A stretch of DNA of 64,000 nt from positions 1,488,001 through 1,552,000 of the forward strand of contig OZ245997.1 in assembly GCA_965230195.1 (NCBI GenBank), given 5' to 3'. This document shows, in pieces, positions 55,225 through 64,000 of this stretch (position 1 is its first letter; every line of letters begins with the position of its first letter). The position numbers were made by a program, and so were the translations under genes. The notes below the pieces were generated by a model. It made no database searches, had not been told where the DNA came from, and saw only the letters and a list, made by a program, of their open reading frames with translations. The DNA comes from Putridiphycobacter sp965230195 (GTDB lineage: Bacteria; Bacteroidota; Bacteroidia; Flavobacteriales_D; Crocinitomicaceae).

Positions 55225-55833
55225 CTAGCGACCCCGCAGTTCAGCTAAACGGCGTGTCAAATCTCCTTCTTCTGACTCTTTGGCCTGACTTGCCATGGCC
55301 GGTGTCGCTGTCGACGCTCCTGGCAATTCCGCCGAGACATCCAGTCCATGTTCATCTGCCACTTGTTGTAGTAGATTATTGACATCTGCCTCGGGGGTTG
55401 AGAGATTCATCTGGTTGCTCATCGCCTGCTCCACAAATTCCGATTGGACATCCAGATTCTCAAATTGTCGTTCAAACTGATCCATGGTCGTTGCCACTTT
55501 GTCCAAGTTGTTTGTCGACACCGCTTTATCCAGTGCCTTTACAATTCCAGCCATGCTTTTGGTCACGGCCTGCATTTTGGCTTGGGTGTCGAGACGACTG
55601 ACGACAGCGTCGAGGCGCGAGGCCAGACGAAGATAGTTCAGTTGCTCGTTCTTCTTCCGAATCGCATTTTGGGCGTAGATACGCGCCCCGTCCATATTAC
55701 CTTTCTCAATCGCCTTCTTCACGCTCAAGCGTGCGGCCTTCTCATCTTTCTCACATTTCTTGGACTGTTTCGAAAGCTGTTTACTCGTAAACTTCAAATT
55801 GAAAATTTGCTCCAGCAGTTTGTCGCCCGGCAT
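55225..55833 (-). CDS. CHMP1: ESCRT-III subunit CHMP1 (Vps46/Did2)
   Basis: Single exon, 202 codons from ATG 55833 (MPGDKLLEQIFNLKFTSKQL). ESCRT-III filaments bend and cut membranes during multivesicular-body sorting and cytokinesis. The core helices are typical: LSKQSKKCEKDEKAARL, KKAIEKGNMDGARIYAQN, SRLDAVVSRLDTQAKM. The C-terminus carries a MIM1 motif for the Vps4 MIT domain (EGDLTRRLAELRGR). The MIM1 and basic N-terminal helix are as in CHMP1 rather than CHMP4. In-frame sequence upstream of the ATG is not needed. It is divergent to the coiled-coil gene at 56020, with 186 bp between start codons. Confidence 0.92.
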   Translation of the reverse strand: MPGDKLLEQIFNLKFTSKQLSKQSKKCEKDEKAARLSVKKAIEKGNMDGARIYAQNAIRKKNEQLNYLRLASRLDAVVSRLDTQAKMQAVTKSMAGIVKALDKAVSTNNLDKVATTMDQFERQFENLDVQSEFVEQAMSNQMNLSTPEADVNNLLQQVADEHGLDVSAELPGASTATPAMASQAKESEEGDLTRRLAELRGR

Positions 55834-56019
55834 TTCAGAAATCACGTCGACAATAACACGGAGAGGATACAATGATGACTCGAAGATACAGTTCGGATTC
55901 GCGAGAATTCCAAGATGACTTGGATGCGACATCCGTCCTATCGCCTCAACACATTGTCACCAGAGACAGCTGTTCAGACCGCTTGAGTCAAACGCCATCT
56001 CTAAATAGCACGGCACACG

Positions 56020-59000
56020 ATGCTTCGTCTCTTTAAGGGAAACAAAGGGCGCCAGGCGCATATGGGTCAAGAGAATCAGATGTATTTCAATAAAGAACTA
56101 GGGCGTTGGGTGGAGCGGGGCAAGGAACATGAAGTGGTCGACGATGCAGTGCCGCCACCACCGTTCGCTGCATCCGCACCGACCTCGACGCCGAAACGCG
56201 TCGACGAGGGAGACCCATCTTCGCGCTACGTTGCTGCTGGAGACTTTGGAAAAAGGACTTCGCCAGGGAGCGAGGAGAAAAAGACCTTCGTGACGCCGCC
56301 GACGTTCGCGGCGACGGCACCAGCAACGGGCGGGTTCTTCGTTCCGACCCCGCCGCCAGTGCCGCTCATATCCGAGACGGAAACGAGCGAGCCAAGGTCC
56401 CCGCAAGGCGTCGAGCGGTATAAAGGATACTGTATTCCGACATTTGCGAAGCCTGAGGGATTTCCAGGGACGCAAGAGGAGTATGCCGCTGCCGAACTGC
56501 AGAAGTTTAAAGAAAAGATCGATCGGAGAGAAGCTCGGAAGAATACATCTGCCCCAAAAACCGCCCCTGTCACGGAAGCAAAGGAAAATGGAGTGCTGTA
56601 TCATTCGCCTAAGACCGGAGGCGCGAAGCTCGATGATAGTTGGTTGACAGAGAATGGAGGATACGCGTCAGATCATCAACAACAGCAATTCCAACTGAAC
56701 GACGAGACGGTGAAGCCACAAGACGCTATCGACGAGATCTTTGGCCCTCTGTCACCTGCGGATCCATTCGCTGCGCCTCAGGCTGCAGATCTGGGCACGG
56801 AGAGTCAAACGGCGGAGCTGTTTCCTGTCGAACCTGAACGACAGCCAGAGACGCGACATGTCTTCGATCAGCCGTTTCAAACGGTGGCGCCGGATCCGTT
56901 CTCTGGACAAGCAGCCGTTACACAATGGACACAGCCAGCAGCTGAAGAATTGTCCTATCCAGCCGCTGCGAGTGAAGCAGCGGCCAATGATGGCTGGTCA
57001 TTGTCGGATGTTCCCACAGAAATGGCAGGCAATGGCCAGTCAGACCGTATGGAGACGCAGACGATACCAGGGGATTCCCACGTTACTCAAGATCAAGTGT
57101 ACGCGGAGGCTGAGTATCCAGGTATAGCTAGCCAAACGCTCTTTCGGCATTTCTTGTCTGGCGGTTTCTAGGGGCTGTGCGCGACTCTGATGATCCTTAT
57201 GATATTGCTTGGTTAACGAGAGCTGGCTGGGAGGAGCTAGAAGTCTGTCGAGCTATAACCGTCTGGATGTGTCACAACTACCAAGACACGTGGCGCACGT
57301 GGCACAAATCCGAAAAGTTTTGGGAGGAATTCTGGAATTGGTATTACGATGGTGGGTATGAGATCATTCATCCTACTCATCAACAAACGAATATTCCGGC
57401 TTCGACCAACAACGAAGACATCCAACCAAAGACTGATGAAGGTCGGCACAGCACCATCGCATCAACATCCACAGTAATGACACGCGATCGATTGTAGACG
57501 TAGCAGCTGCAGAGTTCTTCAATGAAGGAGCAGAGAATGATCTCGCCGTCGTCCACGAAAACGTCCATTCTGCAAAAGAGATCGAAGAAACGACCGTTGT
57601 CGAAGATATCTATCCTGGTGCGTCGATGGAAGACCAAGGACCTGTTCTTCCATCAGAAGCGCAAGATACTACCAAAGGTACCCATCGCCGCCGCATTCCG
57701 AACGCTCTCGTCATCTGTCTTGTCGCAGAGCCGCTCGTCAAGGAGACGTCCCATGTAGAGGATGCCATTGTCGAAGAATTCCTGTCGAAAGATGATGAAG
57801 CTATCTGGAAGATGCCTGATGATGAAGAAGAGTGTGCTGCAGAGCAGCCAGCTGCAGTATCGATGCCTCCTGATACAGCAGCTGTCGAAACGCTGGCTGA
57901 GGTGTCGTCGTCCCCCAAGGGTGAGTCGACGCATGCGTTCTCTTTCTTTCCTAATTTTACCTCTCTTCTGACGTATCTGCAGAGGATCTGAGCTCTTGCC
58001 CAGTTTCGACTGCAAAGGGAGCCACTACCACGAAACTGTCTTCGTGGGAGGATGAGTTTTTGTTTTCCCGTCCAGATCCGTGGGAGGAGGGACCGTCAAG
58101 TGATGCCGAAACGGACGATGGACGACTGCCTTTTGCAATTTTTGACAAAAAAGGCATGCTGCATTTTCTGCAAAAAGTGAATGGACTGTTGACGGAGATC
58201 TGCCAAAACAATGACGTCCATTGCTCAGGAATTATCGCACCGTTTCAAAGCCAGGTCACGACGTCTGTTCTCAGAATCGCCATTCACAGAAGGCCGTGTC
58301 TTGTGGCAGGTTCGGCAGCTAATGAAGGCCGTGGAATTGAGTGGACACCCATTGCAGAAAGGCGCAAACATGGGAGAGATCCAGTCGGAATCGCTGAAAC
58401 GGGAATTGGAAAGGAAGGAACGCGAGATGCAAGATGTCAAGAACCAACTACGGGTCAACGAGATTGAGTGGAACAAAAAATTCGCTCAGGCACAGCAAGA
58501 GAATGTAAATCTGCAAAACAGTTATCAGTCTATGGCTCAGTCAGCGAAGGAAGAAGAGGAGAAAGCGTTGGAAGCTACCGTGAAGCTAGAGCAACTGGAA
58601 TCCGAAATCGAAACTAATAAGAAACAAGTGTCTGCCCTCGAAGAAAACTTGAAAGAAAAGGAGGTCAAAATTAAAGCGCTTTATGACGACTTGAGCAGCA
58701 GAGACAGCGAACTTGCGCATCTGTCTGCAGAGTTCGAGAAAGAAAAGGAACGAGACGTGATCCCGGAAGACGTTTCTTTGCAAATGGAGAATCTGAAGAA
58801 AGAGATTGCATTGCTGAAAGCAGCTGCAGAAGAAAAAGCAGCCCCTGCCAGTCCAGCATCTCCAGATCTCCACGAATGGAGCGAGATCCAGACGCAATTG
58901 AGACAGGAGATCGCGGAACTGAAAGAGCACCTCGTTCAACGAGAGAATACTCTGAAAGAGAAAGAAACAGAAATCGCACGACTCGTTGCTCTTAACCAAG

Positions 59001-59590
59001 GAAACGATTCCTTAGAGACGGGCAACGAAATGGGTACCCTCGAAGAATGGATGGATCAGGTTGCCGAACGGGATCTCGAGATCGCCCAGCTAAAAGAGGC
59101 ATTGCAGTCGAGCGACGCCCGTATCGCTTCTCTGCAGAAAGAGTGGCAGCAAAAGGCCACGGCGTATGAAGCGCTCTTGCATTCTCCTGCGACATTGGAA
59201 GAAAGAGAGGGCGATCTGGAGGGTGAACTAGAAAAGAGGGATCGGGAGATTCAGAGACTGAAGCACGAGATTCAAGACAAGGTTGCCGAGGTGCAACGCC
59301 TCTCAGCTCTGCTCGAATCGCTTCCCAAAAAGGAGCAGCTCATTTCCAAGCTGACATGCGTTTTGAGTGAGAAAGACAACGAACTGATCGACGTGCGAAA
59401 ACGGATACAAGAGGGTCACGAACGGGAAACGGATCTTATTGAGAAGCTGACGGCCAAGGATGGAGATCTGGAAAACGTAGTGAACTCTTTGCTGTTCTCT
59501 CAGCAGCAACTCCAACAACTGTGCCACTACTGCAGTGATCTCGGAGGTGACCCCCACGAAAAGCTGGGCTCTCTTCGTGTTCTGGAGTAG
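56020..59590 (+). CDS. Large coiled-coil protein with a Sec16-like N-terminal motif
   Basis: ATG 56020 opens MLRLFKGNKGRQAHMGQENQ. Residues 19-36 read GQENQMYFNKELGRWVER, the motif found at the C-terminal side of Sec16 (ER exit-site scaffold), then PPPPF. A long Pro/Ala/Glu-rich region follows, disordered by composition. After introns come DSDDPYDIAWLTRAGWEELE and a Trp-rich patch (SEKFWEEFWNWYYDGGYE). Acidic exons (VAEPLVKETSHVEDAIVEEF) lead to LPFAIFDKKGMLHFLQK. A 57-nt intron ending GCTCAG at 58231 joins this to ELSHRFKARSRRLFSE. The last ~450 residues are coiled coil ending QLQQLCHYCSDLGGD. The combination suggests an ER/Golgi scaffold; it is unlike any family I know as a whole. Several exon joins are tentative. 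Confidence 0.55.
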
Positions 59591-59961
59591 ACTTGCCTGT
59601 ATTTACTCTGTTTTATTTGTCTGTGGTTTGATTCCAAAAACGTGGCGTCGATTGCGAACGCCGTGCTTGTTGGAGACGCGACTCTTTGAATCGTGTCGCT
59701 TGACGGACGCCTCCACCTGTGCGCGACAAAGCAACGACGCGACATACGGTAACGAGGAGCGATCTTCGGACGTCTGGTGTGTACGCATCGTAGTTAACGT
59801 CAGCAGACGTCGATGTCACACTTTACACCAACTCCTGACGCCTTTCGCCTCTATACTTTAGAATGATGATGGGACAGGTCACTCATATTGTTCGAAAGGG
59901 TTCTTGTACGATATAATACACAGCATGTGCCTCCCCAGATGAAAGAACGAGTGACCCATGG
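59591..59961. other. Intergenic, nothing supported
   Basis: Between the convergent 3' ends of the coiled-coil gene and the CZIB gene. Short frames only. Confidence 0.4.
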
Positions 59962-60553
59962 CTACTTTCTGTGGACTTCGAAGTGTGCTTCGACTTCATA
60001 GATTCCGACGGACTCACCAGCTCCTTCATCAAAATCACACCAATCGAGATCTGTCAAATCAACGTCCTCCATCACCTACATACGTCACATCATCACCGCC
60101 ACGATCTTCGACATCTGTCCTGAATCGATCACACTTTTCCGCCACGACTCACGACCGTCAGGCCCCTCCCCGGGCGAAAGGCGACGGGCTCCACACCGCG
60201 ACATTCGAATCCAATGATCGGCACGAACGCCTCGGAATCTTCGCTTTCGATGGGACGGGTCACTCCTTTCACTTGAATAATGTTCACAGTGGCTTCGGAC
60301 TAGACACGGGAGACGATGACAGGAGCCCTCTGCGTTCTGGACGCACCTTGCTTCCTTTGTCCCATTTCATCACAAAATGTGCCGACCCGCGTCCTGTGCT
60401 GAGTGGAATCATCTCCTCTGCGACGATGATCACGTCGCGTGTGTCGTCGGATTCGCAGCTCTTGAGTGTCACGTCAAATGGATAGTCTTCCGGCACTTCG
60501 ACCTTTTCGACATTCTCGAGCTTGCATTTTAGGCACAACAAGAACATGGGCAT
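59962..60553 (-). CDS. CZIB: CXXC zinc-binding protein (CZIB, UPF0587/C1orf123 family)
   Basis: From ATG 60553 (MPMFLLCLKCKLENVEKVEV) the exon carries PFDVTLKSCESDDTRDVI, EMIPLSTGRGSAHFVMKWDK, then after introns IESEDSEAFVPIIGFECRGVEP and VEPVAFRPGRGL. It ends VMEDVDLTDLDWCDFDEG, IYEVEAHFEVHRK. The order 'LENV', 'GRGSA', 'FECRGvEPv' and 'DvDLtd.dW.D(F/Y)DE' is the family signature. The human member is a small cytosolic zinc protein of unknown role. The zinc-binding CxxC pairs are less regular here: ESDDTRDV stands where CGxC is usual and VMKWDKGSK where CxxC is usual. It may have lost the metal. Confidence 0.8.
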
Positions 60554-60609
60554 CTTGCACCTTCGCCGAGCTGTCCCATCACCTCGAGCATTTGCATTTC
60601 GACGACAGA

Positions 60610-63600
60610 ATGATGGCGCCGACGCCAAATGAACGCCTTGATGGCCGACGAACGCGGCGTCGACGGAAACGAACGACGCAGCCGGACGCAACGAACGAAC
60701 ATATAAACCCTGCTGTCACTCAAAGGCCGACGACAATGAGTGAGGGGAGTCGTTCTCGCGGAGGTCCAAAGGGACGCGAAAGAAAGAACGGCGCAAAGGA
60801 CAGTGCTGCACGTCGCAGTGATGAAACAGGAAGCGCGAACGGCGTACGGCCGAGATTTGCTCCGTACTGGACAGAAGACACCGCCACGATGAAACTCCAA
60901 TTGGGTCAGTGTTTTTCTGGGACACTGCGCATCAATGCCAAAGGCAGCTGCGAAGGATACATCAGTCTGCCCGGTTTCTCCTCGGATATCATGATTCGTC
61001 CGGGAAATTTCCAGAACCGTGCCTTTGGAGGCGACGAAGTGATCTATCGCATTCTGCCGACGCCTTTCTGGTGGACAGAGAAGTCCATTCCGCCACGCAA
61101 TGATGTCCAGGGGGTGCCGTTTCCGACGCAAGGTGATATGGGGTTTCTGGACAATATGGGACGCCGTATGGGCATTCTGCGCAAAGAGATTCACATTGCG
61201 CTGCAGCTGCGAAAGAAGGGACAGATGGAACGCTTGCAGCTGCCCGTGGTCTGGGATTTCGCCGAGACGCCCGAAGAGGCAAAGGCATTGATCAAAGAGG
61301 TGATGCTATACTTTCCAGAACTGCGACCCACAGCTGAGATCGTACATATTACGAAACCGTCTTTGGCACGGGAAGCTTTGGTCGGCGTGCTGCGATGCGA
61401 CCCCAAAATTCCGCAGCTCGTCTATCTTTTCCCTCTGGATGCAGCAATGCCAAAACGCTTCATTGTTTCGTCTGAGAGTGTGCGAACGAATTGCGAGGGA
61501 CTGTTGGCTGAAGCTTCGTCCGAAGAGAGTCCGTATCGAACGTTGGTCAACGCGAGTTTCTTAAGATGGGAAGTGCACGAAGAACTCCCAACCGTCACAG
61601 TAAGAAACGATCCTGGCATCATTCATCTCATGACACCGCGATGTGTGTTCGTGCAGATCACAGAGGTGATTGGACGGACAGATGCTATTGAAAAACAGAC
61701 CCTCGGTATTCTGAGCTCGTGGCGAATAGACGCCAGTGAGTTCAAGCAGGATGTGCTCGATTGTCTGCCGGCGGAAGACTGGACACCTTCGGAAGACGAT
61801 CTCAATAGTCGAATGGATCTCAGGTGGCGCCTGTCATTCATGCAACACAGATGCGAAAGCAATGTCCGATGGCAGGGATGCGTGTGTCTTCTCGATCGAT
61901 CCGCCAACGGCACGTGATCTGGATGATGCCCTATCGATCGAGAAACTCGGCGACGATCGATTCAAGGTCGGGGTGCACATTGCAGATGTGTCCCACTTTG
62001 TCAAACCGGGCACCGCATTGGATCACGTTGCGCAGAAGCGCACGACGAGTGTCTACCTCATCCAACGTGTCATTCCGATGTTGCCAGAACGTCTATCGGC
62101 GAATCTGTGCAGCTTGAATCCGGGAAAGGATCGTCTGACGTTTTCCGTTGTGTGGGAAATGAATGGAGAAGGCGAGATCTTAAAACAGCATGTACAGAAG
62201 AGCATCATCCATTCGGCAACGAAGATGGGCTACCATCATGCACAATCAGCAATCGACGATCCATCGGCTGTACAGCCAGAAAACCTACAAATTCATGGAG
62301 GTTACACGTGGGACAAGGTAAAGCGTCTATCTTTGACGGAGACTCTGATGAACGAAGCTGCTGTCGCAGGTGAAAGCAGACATCGTGATGCTTTTCGAGA
62401 TTTCGCAGCATCTCCGGAGAAAGCGATTCGAAGACGGCGCTTTGAAACTGAATCGGACAAAGATTCATTTCGGCCTCAACGATGAAGGATTGCCGGAGAC
62501 GGCAGAGCCTACGGTGCTGAAAGAAGCAAACAATCTCATCGAAGAATTCATGCTGCTTGCCAATATGTCTGTGGCGAAGCTCATCTCAGACATGTATCCA
62601 AGCCATGCTCTGCTTCGATGCCACCCTTCTCCCAAGCTCTGTCGCATGGGCGAACTGATGGACATTGCCAAGGAGCTCCGCGTGACATTAGATCTCTCGA
62701 CGGCCGGGGCAATACAGACAGGCCTCAACCAGCTCTATGCTGCGTGCAAAGATACAGATGTCGCGGACGCCATCACGAACATGGCAACACGACCGATGCA
62801 AACGGCAGAGTATTTTTGCACGGGAGCTGCCGAGCGAGCAGACTGGGCACACTATGCTCTGGCCGTACAGCGCTATACACATTTCACTTCTCCGATTCGT
62901 CGATACCCAGACATCATCGTGCACCGTCTGCTCCACGCTGCTCTGACCAGTGGAGAAGAATTCCGTGAGAAATTGGATCGTGGGGCAACACACAAGATGC
63001 AGGTCTTGGCCATGACTTGTAACACGGGAAAGTTGCATGCCAGGAATGCCCAGGACGCATCGACGGATCTCTACTTGAAGACGTGGCTAGAAAAGGAACC
63101 CGTAGAGACAGTTGGCGTCGTTGCTTCTGTCAAGGGCGCTAAATTCTTTGATATTTATGTCCCGCAATTTGCATTGCCCTATCGGATTCAGTGCGACCAG
63201 ATCGCCAAGAATATTATTCCGAAGTTTGATTCAGCAACTTCCGTCCTCACACTCAGTCTCAAAAGCCCCCACGCAAATGGCACCAGTGAAAAGAATCGAG
63301 TGAACACCCGTGCCAATTCAGGCAATGCATCGAAAGCGAGAAAGTCCTACCTGGTCGAAAAAATAAAACAACATAGGCTTGCCGTTCGTGTCGTCTTCCA
63401 GTACCCTTCGGATCAATCTGTCGCTGTCATTTTGGAGACACCCGAAACAAGAAGCCCAGTCGTTCATGGACAATCGGATCCTGTTCATGTCGAGTTTCAG
63501 TATTCTAATGGTGGTGGTCTGTCTATTGCGTTACACGTCAGAGAGCCACAAAGCAGTCATCTATTCCCAGTGTGCATCCAACAGAAGAGTCGGTGCAAGA

Positions 63601-63755
63601 GCGGCGAAAGCAGACAGAGCAAAACTGCTGGACTGCAGTTCCCTCTCGAGCTCACGCGTTTCTCCAAGATACCTGTCAAGGTTTGGGCGCAGCGTGATCC
63701 ACGACTCGGCGTCGTTAAGGACATCAGAGTTGATGTTGTGCTGGCACATTTATAA
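60610..63755 (+). CDS. DIS3L2: 3'-5' exoribonuclease DIS3L2 (RNase II/RNB family)
   Basis: DIS3L2 degrades uridylated RNAs in the cytoplasm without the exosome. Start ATG 60610, with a basic, disordered leader (RRTRRRRKRT); ATG 60736 (MSEGSRSRGGPKGRE) is an alternative. Cold-shock domains follow (FSGTLRINAKGSCEGYIS, FGGDEVIYRILP). The RNB domain has SIDPPTARDLDDALS, with the four catalytic aspartate positions, then HIADVSHFVKPGTALD, ERLSANLCSLNPGKDR, and later HFTSPIRRYPDIIVHRLL. The S1-like C-terminus ends KDIRVDVVLAHL. No PIN domain is present, which separates it from DIS3/Rrp44. A 53-nt intron joins MDLR to DACVFSIDPP; a second of about 60 nt joins TWDK to VKADIVMLF. The start codon lies 56 bp from that of CZIB on the opposite strand. 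Confidence 0.92.
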
Positions 63756-64000
63756 AGATGATCTACGGTGTAACAACGACCTCTCAGAATTGCGCCTTCT
63801 GCTCACACGTGCTCCCGTAATCGAATATCCTTCCATGCTCTCTTATGTCACACTTCGAACAGCTGCGGTTCCTTTTCTGGGTTTTCTAGGCTCTTCGCTT
63901 TACTCTTGTCTGCTGCATAGAGCACCTGATAAAGGCACAAGTGAACAGACAGGTACCGAGGTCGACGCACTTTGTTTTTAGGTTTGTCGCTGAACAGTGC

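Noticed and set aside
58219..58231. An apparent 13-nt intron in the coiled-coil gene
   Set aside because: A 57-nt intron starting after HFLQK, with the same acceptor, gives the same downstream frame at normal size.
60529..61194. A 221-codon minus-strand frame
   Set aside because: It is antisense to the DIS3L2 5' exon and lacks motifs; the real minus-strand gene (CZIB) is in another frame further left.
1..64000. CRISPR arrays, rRNA, tRNA genes, intact transposons and operons
   Set aside because: None was visible by eye; the window is eukaryotic nuclear DNA with single-gene transcription units. A covariance-model scan for small RNAs would be needed to exclude them fully.

Overview
This window is nuclear DNA from a photosynthetic eukaryote, most likely a unicellular alga with a primary plastid. 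Three things support that reading. The genes are split by many short introns, about 43 to 100 nt where homology fixes the ends. There is a PsbP-family thylakoid-lumen protein with a twin-arginine lumenal signal and no obvious ER signal in front of it. There is a bacterial-type ribosomal protein L18 of cyanobacterial/plastid flavour. Several genes look plant-like: TCP11-domain protein, FHA2-like protein, SCAMP, GRIP golgin. I cannot name the species; a green-lineage or other archaeplastid alga is the best guess. The gene order is eukaryotic, with no operons, and neighbouring genes are very tightly packed, often head to head with 50 to 190 bp between start codons.

Layout. 0-9 kb: a secreted cysteine-rich protein, the transcription elongation factor ELOF1, an atypical protein kinase, a diverged Hsp70-like protein, a small membrane protein and an ankyrin-repeat protein. 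9-14.5 kb: one large secreted/membrane redox protein that joins an animal-type haem peroxidase, three DOMON domains, a cytochrome b561 membrane core and a cytochrome b5 domain. 14.6-21 kb: a tRNA-binding AIMP1/Arc1-like cofactor, a GRIP-domain golgin and an organellar RsfS/Iojap factor. 21-26.2 kb: a tandem duplication of an arsenite methyltransferase gene, separated by an AT-rich spacer; one copy has lost a key arsenic-binding cysteine. 26.3-33 kb: a PDK1-like kinase, a decayed TPR gene, an FHA protein, PsbP, SCAMP and a DDX49/Dbp8-like helicase. 33-47 kb: TCP11, a PUF RNA-binding protein, proteasome ATPase RPT1, a C2 tail-anchored protein and a 4E-T-like low-complexity protein. 47-64 kb: an SDR reductase, two unknowns, a small zinc-ribbon protein, an unknown membrane protein, plastid-type L18, CHMP1 (ESCRT-III), a long coiled-coil protein with a Sec16-like start, the CZIB zinc protein and the 3'-5' exonuclease DIS3L2.

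Most genes are housekeeping functions: mRNA control (ELOF1, DDX49, PUF, 4E-T-like, DIS3L2), protein turnover and trafficking (RPT1, CHMP1, SCAMP, golgin, Sec16-like) and organelle translation and photosynthesis (RsfS, L18, PsbP). The unusual content is the peroxidase-DOMON-b561-b5 fusion and the diverging arsM pair. Three introns appear to use GC-AG borders. Exon joins were worked out by eye from reading frame, GT/GC-AG borders and family conservation, so outer limits are firmer than individual junctions. I saw no tRNA, rRNA, CRISPR array or intact transposon.
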